Positions 47,701 through 57,500 of a stretch of 64,000 nucleotides of DNA are shown piece by piece (position 1 is the stretch's first letter; every line of letters begins with the position of its first letter). Below the pieces are notes generated by a model. That model was not told the origin of the DNA, made no database searches, and was given only the letters and a program-made list of their open reading frames with translations. Position numbers and translations under genes: made by a program. The stretch is taken from positions 2,170,001-2,234,000 of the forward strand of contig OY294046.1 of NCBI GenBank assembly GCA_958510825.1, written 5' to 3'. This stretch comes from Brachypterus glaber. Its lineage: Eukaryota; Arthropoda; Insecta; Coleoptera; Kateretidae.

Positions 47701-50131
47701 ATAAAATCGAATCCTAATACTAAAACACTTGATGCTAAAAATTAAACGCGATTAACGGATTACATAATTCTTGCCAAAAGTCCTCGTTTCACTGGTGAAA
47801 AGCAACTGGATATCAATATTAATTAATTGCTTTTATAAAATAACTGCATATGAAACTCTGAAAAATACCATACTTTAGGATTAAAAAAAATGCCTGCGGC
47901 GTTAAATGTTGTATTGAACATGGTGATGCCACTCAATTTGTATATTAACCCCCTTATAAAAAAAAAACTGTATCTTTTTGGAAAATTAAAAAAACTTTGC
48001 GCCCCTGGGCGTATAGGTTGCTCGCAAATTTGTGCAATAAATTCTGGAACTGTAATGAATTCCTATTCTTAGGCTGCCGTGCTAAGCTGAAAGGTCCTAT
48101 CTACATAGGTTTAACATACACATAGGACCTTTCAGCTTAAGAGGCAGTAGGGTTGTACCATGAATTCCAGGGAAGTTTTCCCTGGGAAAAAATATTTTGA
48201 GTTTTATTATTATTATTATTATTATTATTAGTACAAAAAGGCAGAGATATTAATGCCTATTATGCCCAAGTATTATTACAAATATAAATAAATAATATGA
48301 AATATAAAAATTGAAACATTTAATATAAAATAAAAGTTTCATGTCTACCATCATAACGATTTTTAAAAGAATTTACTGATGAGGCGGAGATAGTTGATTC
48401 AGTTAGAGAGTTCCAGGAGCTAAAGACACGATTAAGTAGAAAATATTGCCTGATAGTGGTAAAAAAAAGTTCAGGTGAAGGTTTTAATGTATGACCACGT
48501 CTGGTATTGTCCAAATTACGAGTAAAAAGTTCATTTAAATCCACTGAAAAGTCACAATTTAAGGTACGGTAAGTGTAGATAAGGTCCCCACGGCTTCTTC
48601 TTTCGGAAAGACGGGGTAAACCAAGCCGTAAGAGTCTTTGATCATAATCGAGGTGCCTCAATGAAGAAACCATTCTTGTGGCACGATGCTGCACATTTTC
48701 AATTAATTTGATGTCTTTAATGTAATACGGATTCCACACTACAACTGCATACTCCATTAACGGCCGTATATATGCGGTATATAACTTCTTAAATGGCTTA
48801 ATTTCAAGTGATTCAAATTCTTTCAATAGTAGGAAAATTGTAGAGTTCGCACGTTTAACTATGTTCAAGATGTGTTTTGACCACTTTAAGTGTTCTGAGA
48901 TCGTTATTATTTTATAAACTTTGTGTTTTTTCAGATTGAAATAGACCTAGGAACCGAAAACAGGTACCACTCAATGTTTGCTTGTCCCATTTTGAGACAA
49001 CAATCGACCCAAAACAATCCACCCATGAGACTGGTTTGTGGGCATGTCATATCTAGGGATGCTTTAAACAAACTGTGCAACGCAAATAAGTAAGTAATAA
49101 ATAAATACAAATTTTGAAAAAAAATGGAAAAAATTCAATAAAAATAATAATAAAAAATTGTAAAACAATTTTTGTTGCTGGAGTAATTCGCCAGATCTAA
49201 TCTACTCCATACTAAAATAATTCACTAAAAATCCCTGGTAGAAAAGTACATAAATCTAACTTAACATAACATTAGATTAGTGACATTTTTATGTTTAGTC
49301 TCAAACGTTATACAAAAACGTTATAAAATATATAAATCTAACCTTAAAAACTAACGTTTGACAAAAAAGTTATAAAATACATAAATCTAACGTTAGTTTC
49401 CTAACTAAATTGTAACCTTTTTCTAACCTTATTCTAACTTTAAATATTTTTTAAATTTCCATTATTAATACGTAAGCTATAGTAGAAAATACTCATTTCA
49501 GACAACTATGTGCCTAATTATTTGTTATTTCTATAATAAGTTTAAAAAAATATCTTCCAAAAGTCAAAATTATAGTTAGTCTGCCAACGCTGTACTATAA
49601 TTAAAAAAATATTTTAAGATTCTAAATGTATAAATAAATATTAACTAACTAAATATAAAGTTTTTCTGAGAGGTAAACGTATTTATCGAAGTATAACAAG
49701 ATATTACACGAAAAATATTTAGGGCCACCTAAAAAGATGGCTATTTTATAAATAAATGTGACAAATTTATGTTTAAAAACATTATGATTGCTAAAATATA
49801 TTAAGATTTATTTATATGAATAAATTTGTCTCCCTCTGCCATTTTATGATGCAGGTAGAAATTTCCTATTTGGCCCGCCCCCTCCGAAAGTTAGAAATTA
49901 AACGTACTCATAACGTATTTCTAACTTAAAAATCTAACGTTAGATTAACGTTTGTGACTAACATTTGATTCTAACGTTAAAAAGCGGGTTTTCTAACATT
50001 AGAAAAACGTTATTCTAACGTTAAATTTCTACTAGGGAATCTAATTTATTTTGTTTATTTTTTTCAGAATGAAATGTCCATACTGCCCCATGGAGCAAAC
50101 GCCTGCAGACGCAAGACTAATATATTTTTAA
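38757..50131 (+). CDS. RMND5A: RMND5A-type E3 ubiquitin ligase subunit of the CTLH/GID complex
   Basis: RMND5 pairs with MAEA as the RING core of the CTLH (GID) ubiquitin ligase. Exons: 38757-38892, 40704-40973, 42513-42797, 43531-43799, 48935-49089, 50068-50131; all phases agree and give 392 residues, the usual length (human is about 391). Diagnostic stretches are [38 protein letters not shown] and [15 protein letters not shown]. LisH and CTLH helices are expected in the middle third. The degenerate RING is carboxy-terminal: C337, C355-G-H357, and C375-P-Y-C378 followed by PMEQ. The start is the first ATG after an in-frame gap and matches the family start (MEAC...). ZMAT2 is nested in intron 4. 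Introns contain B2, M2, L2, N, W, a LINE fragment and A5. Confidence 0.95.
38882..38931 (+). repeat. 25-bp tandem duplication of the RMND5 exon 1 splice donor
   Basis: Two exact copies of a 25-bp unit containing GAAAATGGTAAGTAATT. The first supplies the in-phase donor (38893). Use of the second would add 25 nt and shift the frame. Confidence 0.9.
39208..39977 (+). mobile_element. MITE family B copy B2, CC target duplication
   Basis: CCCAGGTAGCAAGGGATG to TTTTGCTACCTGGG with CC on both flanks. Highly similar to B1 and B3. RMND5 intron 1. Confidence 0.87.
40240..40640. repeat. CTGT-type dispersed repeat, internally duplicated
   Basis: Phrase CTTATCCAAAGTTCTAG and TGGGGTAAGGG or TGTGGTAAAA occurs twice (about 40385 and 40530), suggesting a local duplication within the repeat. 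RMND5 intron 1, upstream of exon 40704. Confidence 0.5.
41021..41436 (+). repeat. Family M repeat copy M2
   Basis: Inverse-orientation counterpart of 15842-16251, including the hairpins around CAAATACAGTATTTATTTGG. RMND5 intron 2. Confidence 0.75.
42090..42340. repeat. Dispersed repeat with GATAACTCGAGAACGAATA
   Basis: TTCTTGGATACAAATGTG through ATAATCCGATCGACTCG recurs at 60380-60515 with small changes. A hairpin (TATTATACTATTC facing GAATAGTATTGTA) precedes it and recurs near 59065-59110. RMND5 intron 2. Confidence 0.6.
42874..43482 (-). repeat. Family L repeat copy L2
   Basis: Inverse copy of 22609-23206; ends with CCCTTGGTATATAAATAACT. Fills most of RMND5 intron 3 and stops 48 bp before exon 43531. 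Confidence 0.75.
43830..44242. mobile_element. Near-perfect foldback element N, arms about 200 bp
   Basis: The left arm (ATCTATATAAAATATTTTAC, then GCAGTCGTCCCTCCGAAGTG) is mirrored on the right (CACTTCGGAGGGACGACTGC, then GTAAAATATTTTATATAGAT). The spacer is only about 13 bp (around CAGCTAGCG). Begins about 30 bp inside RMND5 intron 4. Non-coding. Confidence 0.88.
44243..44976. promoter_or_regulatory. Region upstream of the nested ZMAT2 gene
   Basis: RMND5 intron sequence with a lone ACACCCGGTATATA end near 44740. The last ~120 bp before the ATG (from about 44830, AGAAGAAGAAGAAGAGGG) probably holds the 5' UTR and promoter of ZMAT2; no core element is certain. Confidence 0.4.
44977..45573 (+). 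CDS. ZMAT2: ZMAT2/Snu23-like spliceosomal zinc-finger protein, intronless, nested
   Basis: A 198-residue uninterrupted frame matching the length of ZMAT2 (human 199), the metazoan counterpart of yeast Snu23, a component of the tri-snRNP and B complex of the spliceosome; expected in the nucleus. The amino part is basic and coiled ([19 protein letters not shown]). A matrin/U1-type C2H2 finger follows: C82, C85, H98, H104 ([10 protein letters not shown] to GKKHQRNLG). The carboxy part is a charged helix ending [12 protein letters not shown]. All family blocks are present and no lesions are seen, so it appears functional. It lies in RMND5 intron 4 on the same strand. The absence of introns could mean a retrocopy, but a short nested gene is equally possible. 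Confidence 0.93.
   Translation: MSMRPDDHRRKWDREEYEKAAETRKKEEKFKEEEEKDGKKKPPVKRELLKTREYKVDLDSKLGKSIVINKNTPSSQSGGYYCNVCDCVVKDSINFLDHINGKKHQRNLGMSMKVERSSLDSVKQRFESNKKKMEEKKKEYDMASRLQELVEEEEKLKEYRREKRKEKRKVEEMLDNSGPVDEMAAIMGFSGFGTSKKK
45584..45589 (+). terminator. Candidate ZMAT2 polyadenylation signal
   Basis: AATAAA in TATAATAAAG, 10 nt after the stop codon, supporting an independent transcript terminating inside the host intron. Confidence 0.5.
45627..46237. repeat. Inverted-repeat element W, about 610 bp
   Basis: Outer ends CCTACCTTCAAATTTT and AAAATTTGAATGTAGAAAG; inner arms share AGTCGCTATTGCCCGAACTA with TAGTTCGGGCTATAGCGACT. RMND5 intron 4 downstream of ZMAT2. Confidence 0.65.
46465..46590. 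repeat. Short inverted repeat (GCTAGAAAGCAGTAACT)
   Basis: CTACGCTAGAAAGCAGTAACT faces AGTTACTGCTTTCTAGCATAG about 70 bp apart, forming a potential hairpin. RMND5 intron 4. Confidence 0.6.
46591..48083. other. RMND5 intron 4 remainder, no gene seen
   Basis: AT-rich. A GC-richer patch at 47195-47250 (GTGGGGTGAGGCAACAAGG) loosely resembles a patch near 3305-3360. The 62-codon minus frame at 47338-47526 has no recognised family and no supporting splice sites. Confidence 0.4.
48084..48138. other. 17-bp perfect stem hairpin, 21-nt loop
   Basis: AAGCTGAAAGGTCCTAT and ATAGGACCTTTCAGCTT are perfectly complementary. Pairing may resume outward (GCTGCC with GGCAG). It could be a transcription by-product of a tiny inverted element or a small-RNA hairpin; sequence alone cannot decide. 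Confidence 0.5.
48202..48903 (-). mobile_element. 5'-truncated LINE (CR1/L2/Rex-like) with (TAA)n tail
   Basis: The minus-strand frame from about 48903 to 48320 encodes the end of a reverse transcriptase ORF ([53 protein letters not shown]). A 3' UTR ends in (TAA)n, seen on + at 48202-48230. The RT catalytic core is missing. Clade assignment is by resemblance only. Its truncated 5' end lies 31 bp before RMND5 exon 48935. Confidence 0.85.
49233..50037 (+). mobile_element. MITE family A copy A5, complete
   Basis: CCCTGGTAGAAAAGTACATA to TTAAATTTCTACTAGGG. Flanks read AAT on both sides, compatible with a 3-bp duplication or a mutated 2-bp one. Fills most of RMND5 intron 5 and ends 30 bp before the last exon. 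Confidence 0.85.
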
Positions 50132-50282
50132 TATTTTTTATACCTTTTTATAAAGCCAGTCTTACATTATGCAATTTTAGCGATATGAACGTTTGTAGCA
50201 AATTAACCAATCGAAACCACTACGGTCTGATTCTTCAAGCAAGATAGTAAATTAAAAATCGCACAGTAAATATTTTTACTAC

Positions 50283-50985
50283 AGGTTTGAATGGTATATG
50301 TTTGTGAATAGAATATAGTTTTAGATTTTAAGCTTTCACGGCCATTAAGATATAAAGAACTTTCACTTTCGGGTTTAGACCGTGTTAATGGATTTTCACT
50401 TTCCGACGTTTCGTCTCTTACTACTAGAGACATCTTCAGGGATTAATCTGAAACTAAGTTTCGAATCAACTTGTGTCACTATTTATGACGAGTTGTGGTT
50501 ATTCACCCGTGACGAGGTTTTTCCTATCAAAGACTTCCATATTGCAGGTAAGTGGTAACCAGTGTCCCGATTGATATTGTTAGGATGCTTGATGATTTCT
50601 ATCGATTCCCGTATCTTCCTTGGCATTTTTCTGTTTTCTGTTAATATTTGTTTTGTTTCAGACAAATTGATTTTATGACCTGTTTCATGTACATGTTCGG
50701 CTACTGCCGATAAGGAAATTTGTTGCTTTCTTATATTGCGCTCATGCTCTTGAAGTCTTGTAGAAATTTTTCTCTTAGTTTCACCTATGTAAACCGTACC
50801 ACAGGAGCAGGGTATTTTATATACGCCTTCTGAACTCAGGGGTATTTTATCTTTTGTTGAAGTCAAACATTGACCTAATTTTTGGTTGGACCGAAATATA
50901 GGCTTCATATTTGACTTCTTCAAAAGTTTACCTATTTTATCCGTGATACCGCTTACATAGGGAAGTATAACTTTTTAAGGTTTTC
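50283..50985 (-). mobile_element. Penelope-like element fragment, GIY-YIG endonuclease domain
   Basis: The minus-strand frame (about 50975-50483) runs from the RT-endonuclease linker (ILPYVSGITDKIGKLLKKS) through GQCLTSTKDKIPLSSEGVYK and CSCGTVYIGETKRKISTRL to AEHVHETGH. This is the GIY-YIG module with upstream Cys motif of Penelope-like elements. The reverse transcriptase core is absent. The 3' UTR holds a hammerhead-like motif. It lies just downstream of RMND5. Confidence 0.9.
50404..50440 (-). ncRNA. Hammerhead-like motif at the Penelope 3' end
   Basis: On the minus strand CTGAAGA (fits CUGANGA) is followed by U, then GTCTC pairing with GAGAC across a 9-nt loop, then GAAAC. This matches the hammerhead core apart from one extra base before stem II. 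Hammerhead ribozymes are known in Penelope-like elements; activity here is unproven. Confidence 0.4.
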
Positions 50986-51218
50986 TAAATCACCTCAATT
51001 CCCAACATAAATCTATACGGTTTACGATGGAAATTGAGAACAACGGATCACCTATAAGAAAACTGGAAGTTTTCCAAAGTCGTACTAAAAGTGAATATCG
51101 GCATATCGCTAAAATTCCATAATGTAACACTAGCTTTACTATACATATAGAGAGTAGATTTTTGATTTAATATATTATTATTGATTTTTATAGTTCTGTT
51201 ATAATATAATTGATAATT

Positions 51219-51380
51219 ACACAGGACCACTTTTTTTTCTGTCGGTTGACATGGATCAGAAATGGTTTTCTAGGTGTATTTTTGGTCGCTGAACACGAAT
51301 CCGTCGTCCATTTTAGCCCATCACCTAAAAACCCATTTCTGATCCACGTCGACCGAGAAAAAAAAATTGTGGTCCTGTGT
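51219..51380. repeat. Small inverted repeat, ACACAGGACCAC ends
   Basis: ACACAGGACCAC, a T run and GACATGGATCAGAAATGG are mirrored by CCATTTCTGATCCACGTC, an A run and GTGGTCCTGTGT; arms are about 48 bp. Intergenic between RMND5 and NHLRC2. Confidence 0.7.
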
Positions 51381-51892
51381 TATTTGAACCGCATAATGGG
51401 AATCTTACGTAATTTTTTTGAGGCCTAAATAGTGAAAAAAATGCGATAAATTTCCTTCAAAACGGCTTCTCACACTTTAAATTTGATGCGCTGTGGTTCA
51501 AATGTTGACATTTTAATAGGGTATCAAATTTAAAGTGCGGGGCACCGTTTGGAAAGAAAATTCATGTATTTTTAATCCCTATTAAATAACCTAAGATTCT
51601 AATTGCAGGTAGCATAAATCACTAATATTTAGTGACTGATGCTGCAGTTACTGGTGAAAGATGTTTTTTTATCCAAGTAGGCGTAAAGTGGTACTTTGTA
51701 AACAGATGTGGCGGGCCTAAAGTGGCACTTTTTCATCTAAAAATAAATTTTCTGACAATCTATTGTTTCGCAATTAAAATTATTCGAAAATATTGAAAAT
51801 CTAGCGTGATTTTTGCTCTCTCTCTCTCCCTCTCTCTCTCCTTTACCTGTCTTACTTTTTTACCGCTGACTAAAAACATTTTGCGCCCCTTA

Positions 51893-52549
51893 CCCAGACA
51901 GCACAAAGATGACTTAAAGAGATCTTAAAGATGTCGTAGCTCGTCGTTCAAGACGTCTTAACAACGTCGGTGTTCGCCGTATATGCATCTTAAAGACGTC
52001 TTAACGACGTCGTATGTTACAAAAGGTAACGTCTTTAACACATCTTTTTTAAGAAGCCTTAGTGTCGCCTTGCATAGGCGACTTTACCACATAATACCCC
52101 TCCCCTTTACGTTTCTAGGTGCGGTCGTATTGATATAAAAAGCGTAATAGAATGAGAGGTAATTTGTTTGTCAAAAAAAAAATCTTAAAAATTGTGATTT
52201 TTTTCCAATTTTTTTTTTTAATTTCTTCGATTTTTTTAAATTTTTTCGTTTTTTTGTAAAAAGAAAATTAAAAAAAATGTATTTTTTTTTTGTTTTTCAA
52301 AAAAAAGATCTTAAAAAAAATGGTAACTTTTTTTAATAGTTGATTGTGGTCAACTTATTTTTAGCGATGAGTATCGAAGTTAAGACGTCTTGTACCGATA
52401 CTTAAAAGACATCTTATAGACATCATAATCAGATATCTTTTAAACATCCCTAAAAAGAAGTCCATAAGAAATCCTTTTTATGTCATTAGGCGTCCAGACA
52501 TAATTAAGATCTAAAAAATACGTCTTTAAGATATCATGTGCTGTCTGGG
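51893..52549 (+). mobile_element. MITE family C copy, CCCAGACAGCAC ends, TA target duplication
   Basis: Left end CCCAGACAGCACAAAGATG, right end ATCATGTGCTGTCTGGG, TA on both flanks. GACGTCTTA-like motifs recur through both halves; the centre is A/T homopolymer. Intergenic. Confidence 0.85.
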
Positions 52550-52938
52550 TACATAACTATGTTTCTGGTGCAGCCTGTTTTTTTGAACTATTATTATTAT
52601 TATTATTATTATTGTCAAACAGGGACCTAATAAATAGGTATCAAGCTTTTAAGGTGCCATCCTTAAATGACGGCACGAACTAAGATGGAGGGTCCCTATT
52701 TTAACCTAGGATCACTCCATCTACATCTGTTTGGTTCCCTGTTGGAATGACCCCAATTTGACGTGATTATGGGAGAGAGAAGCTATAATGTAAAAAGTTA
52801 CGCTACTGGAAAGTTAAAACAGGCTTAAATATGTATTACGTCATTTAAAGATAGCCCCTATTAGGGTCCCCCTTATAAGAATTCCTAACTAACTTACATA
52901 AGGGTTTGTTCAAGTTTTGCGTGACGCACGTTATGTTA
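52550..52938. other. Intergenic, (ATT)n tract and unclassified repeat
   Basis: (TTA)n at about 52588-52612 followed by CAAACAGGGACC and AACAGGGAACC-like inverted phrases (52615-52745). No gene. Confidence 0.4.
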
Positions 52939-53150
52939 CCCAGGTAGCAAGGTATCGTCTTAAAGACGTCGCTTTTACGTCATATTAATGACGTAACTGA
53001 CGAGTATACTTATAACGTGACGTACTAAACACGTCACAGGTACGTTAAAATGTCACATCCTAATGACGTCAGTTTGCAGACGTCCTGAAGACGTCTTTAT
53101 TCGGCCAAAACGTGCGTTACGTAATTTTTGAACGTGACCTTATAAGAAAA
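52939..53150 (+). mobile_element. MITE with family B-type end and GACGTC motif array
   Basis: Starts CCCAGGTAGCAAGGTATCG after TA, then reiterates GACGT and ACGTCA motifs. No right terminus is visible, so it is truncated. It combines a B-type terminus with C-type interior motifs. Confidence 0.6.
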
Positions 53151-54539
53151 CTTGTATATAGTATGATCTAAAGAGATAGCTTGTTACTGAAAAGGCATAA
53201 GGGAATGGTTTTTCTGTTATAAAGTTAATATTTTTTCCTAATATTTTGTGGTAATAGTTGGTCTTTGTTTATTGTGATTTATTTAAAAAATAAATATAAT
53301 TAATTATTTATTATTTTTCTTAGTCTAAACCGAGGTCTGAACTTTCTAGGCCTCATCAGTCCCCCATTTATAATAATATTAATATATTAAAAAACTATAT
53401 TGACATTTAAAAAACTCGCAATAACTTTTAAACAATTTATTCTAAAGGTTTAAAAGTTATAAAAAATATTACGTAATATAATACCATAATGTACACGAAA
53501 TTTAAAGTCTCTATATCGAAACGTTCGACAATTTTTGCGAATATTGTTTAATTTAATTTTTTCACCACCAGCCTAAAACCACATCTTTATTACTTTTCTT
53601 TTCATTGGTAGAAATATTATTTCTCTACCTATGACGTCAGAGGTTCTAAAAATAATGAAATTGCACCATGGTCAATAATTAATTTTTTATTCAGCTGTTT
53701 TGGCATCTGACGTTTTACTTAATTATTAAATCACATTGCTATTTACAAGTGTCTTTAGGCACCAAATTTATTTATTGCATGATAAATTAAAAAATATTAA
53801 CTAAATTAGTACCTATAAAACATGTTTTACAAAAAACACCCCGAAAAGTGAAAATCATTGGTCCATCATATTCAACCATAGATTATACAACCCATATATT
53901 ACCTTAAGGATCATAGATTACTAGAGGTACAACCCCCATATATTGATTTTTGAGGCAATAGATTCTCCCTCACAGTTTTCGCATGTTCCCTTATTTCTGG
54001 AGGAGTACCAGAATCATCACTTTGCATTTCACTTTCCATTTTTATATATTTTATTACACTTAACACGGAAACACTTTCTAACTTAATATTTTTAGCAGAT
54101 CACCAGAAAATTTCTGCTAGAAATGTCAAGTTATTCATTTGTTTTTTTTTAATGGCCGCAAACGGCCAGCGTGATATTTTAAATTTATAAGCTTTTTTAT
54201 TAAATTTTAGTAAAATAAATAAATAGCTAATTAATTGTACTGGTAGTGAAAAAAATACTATATTTTCCACGTGAGTGAAGATTTAACATTTTAGACCGCG
54301 TCTTGCGGGCTTCGCGCTAGCGCGCTCATCCCGCAATTTGACGCAGGTCAAAAATGTTAAACTTCTCTCACTTGGTAAATAATATACTATTTTGTGGCGC
54401 ATTCACCATTTTCCTATTTACTGTTATGTAAGTTGCATAACTTTAGCCACATAACAAGTGAACCTAACCTCATTTTCAATTCAGTTGAACAATAAATAAG
54501 TAGAACAATAGAAAATTAAGAGTTCATTAATTATAATTT
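53151..54539. other. Intergenic upstream of NHLRC2
   Basis: No exon recognised. A hairpin at about 54262-54380 (GTGAGTGAAGATTTAACATT facing AATGTTAAACTTCTCTCAC, GC-rich centre with GCGCTAGCGCGC) resembles the O/L type repeats. The last ~150 bp presumably contains the NHLRC2 promoter and 5' UTR. Confidence 0.45.
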
Positions 54540-57500
54540 ATGCTTACATTAAAAAGAACGTTTTTCTCGAAACGAATAAACAATTGTACCAAATTTATTC
54601 GTCAATTTTGGAATATGGATTCTGATGAAGATGTTGATACCTTATATGGGTCCCATACTAAGCTAAAAAGGCTTATAGTGGAAAGAGGGAACGAAGAAGG
54701 CATTAAACAGTACCTGAAAACTCTTACATATCCTCCCGTTGAAGATTTTGCAACTGGTAAGCATTTTCTTTATTTAATGAAAATCCAGAATGAGGACATT
54801 GTGATTTTTGTGGGGCCAATATTTAAAACAATACGAGAAATTTCCTGTAAAACGGTGTCTCGCACTTCAAATTTGATTCGAGCAGAGCCGAAATATTTAA
54901 ATTCAAAGTTTTATGACTGGGATTATTTTTTGGTAAGAATCGGAGTGAAGAAGCACAAATTTTGTGGGGCCCTTAGGGGTTGTACTTTGGTACACCCCTG
55001 GAGATTTTTAAAACATTTAAAAATCTTGTCGAAAATTACCGATATATAAAAAACTTTTTTTTATTTTTCCTTTTTCGAAAAAAAAAAAGCATAATATGAA
55101 CTACATGAAACGTTGCAAGCACCCTGTCAAAACATCGGCACTTATACTAGAGCCATTGAGTTTGCAAATTTTAAACTAGGTGTTCTGTTTGATTTTAAAT
55201 TCTGTATCTTTAAAACATTATATTCTAGCAAAAAACTGTATATAACATTTTTTATAGGGCTTAAAAGAGCTTTTATTTAAAATATAATTTTTTGAAATCG
55301 GGTTATAAATATGTGAGATATGCTAAAAAAACCTTTTACTGCTTTAAACGCCAATATCTTGAAAACAATGCGTTTTAGGAAAACGTTGTTTATAACATTT
55401 TTTGACCAATTTAAAATTATCTTTTATATAAGTGCTAAATTAACCAAATACAATAATAATTGCCTTAATTATAAACAAAAAAAGCTAAAAATAGGAGTTT
55501 TACCCTATTTTTACCCCCTTACCCCCAATCGTTTACCCCAAAATCTAATCAGCTCTTCAGAATACGATAAGAAACAATATGCAAAAAACCGCAAGTCGAT
55601 ATCTCATGTAGAAATGGAGTTAGAGAGTTTACACCCAGACAGACAGACGGACGAACGAAAAAATTTTTTTTACTGATTTCGACTTAGAATGGTCTAAAAC
55701 GTCGAGAAATGTGAAAAAAACGTGGTCCAAGAATTTGACTTTTCGGCGAAGATTTAAATACATTGGCACTCTTAGTAGCACTAAGTGCCGATGTAACAAT
55801 AGGAAAAAGTATTCTTTTGTTGTCATCAAAATGATTTTTTTTTAATTTAAAATGATTACTTTGTAAGCCTTTTTGCATTTTTTTTTATATAATTGTTTTG
55901 ATTTTTTTAGGTTTGGAATGGTTTAACGTATCTGAGCCCCTGTCTTTTGCCAAACATCTGAAAGGCAAAGTGGTGGTTTTGGACTTTTTCACATACTGTT
56001 GCATAAACTGTATGCACATCCTTCCTGATCTCAGACAAATTGAAAGTGAGATTTCTGTTGAAGATGGTTTGGTTGTGGTAAGTATTACAGTTAATACTTA
56101 TAATGTTTTCTTTTACATCGGCCCTTAGTGCTACTAAGAGTGCCGATGTATTGAAATCTTCGCCGAAAAGTCAAAATCTTTGACCACGTTTTTTTCACAT
56201 TTCTCGACGTTTTATACCATTCTTAATCAAATCAGTAAAAAAAAATTTTTCGTCTGTCTGTCTGGGTGTAAACTCTCTAACTCCATTTCTACATTAAATA
56301 TCAACTTGCGGTTTTTTGCATATTGTTTCTTATCATATTCCGAAGAGCTGATTAGATTTTGGGGGTAAACGATTGGGGGTAAGGGGGTAAAAATAGGGTA
56401 AAACTCCTATTTTTAGCGTTTTTTGTTTATAATTAAGGCAATTATTATTGTATTTGGTTAATTTAGCACTTATATAAAATATAATTTTAAATTGGTCCAT
56501 AAATGTTATAAACAACGTTTTCCTAAAACGCATTGTTTTCGAGATATTGGCGTTTAAAGCAGTAAAAGGATTTTTAGCATATCACATATTTATAACCCGA
56601 TTTCAAAAAAATATATAAAAGCTCTTTTTACGCCCTATAAAAAATGTTATATACAGTTTTTTGCTAGAATATAATGTTTTAAAGATACAGAATTTAAAAT
56701 CAAACAAAACACCTAGTTTGAAATTTTCAAACTAGATGGCTCTAGTGTACAATAGTGCCGATGTTTTGACAGGGTGCTTGCAACGTTTCATCTAGTTTGT
56801 TATATTCAATTGAGTTACTCCGCTGAAAATGTTTTTGACAAAAATTGGAGCTTAGCAAGGGATAAAAGCAATACATTTGCAATATCTCATTAAAGTCAGT
56901 TGACATCTTTTTTTATGTCATACTTTTTGAAAAAAAAATAGTTATTTATGGTACTAGGGGGTAAAGTAAGATATTGCCCTAAGAAAATTAACCTGCGATG
57001 TGTCAGCCAAGCAGGTTAATTTTCAAGAGGGCAATATCGGTTTACCCATGAGTGCCATACAAGGTTTTATCCAATAAATAGCTTAGGAATTCATATTTTT
57101 ATTAAAAATTTAATGACATTTACAAGAAAATAATTTGACAAGTGACAGTTGAGTGGGTAAAATAAATAATTATCCACTCAATAAAGTAAAAGCCACGCGG
57201 GGGTTATTATTGAGTTTATCTATTTAAAATAAAGCTGGTAATTGTCTCATTATCTGTATGTATTGGATAAAGATTGTTTTTGGAAATCTTTTACTTTTAT
57301 TTTATTTTTCTCAAAACAATACTGTTTTTCAGATCGGCGTCCATAGTGCCAAATTCGAAAATGAAAAAGTTTCCAGTAACATTTTGTCAGCGGTGCAAAG
57401 ATACAATATCGGCCACCCTGTGGTGAATGACTATACTTCGGACATGTGGCGGAAATGTGACGTCCACTGTTGGCCCACCTTATTAATTTTAGGACCCAAT

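Noticed and set aside
55320..55676. 118-codon frame [15 protein letters not shown] and its relatives
   Set aside because: It recurs in every family H copy on either strand, degrades freely, and ends in CAGA simple repeat; non-coding repeat.
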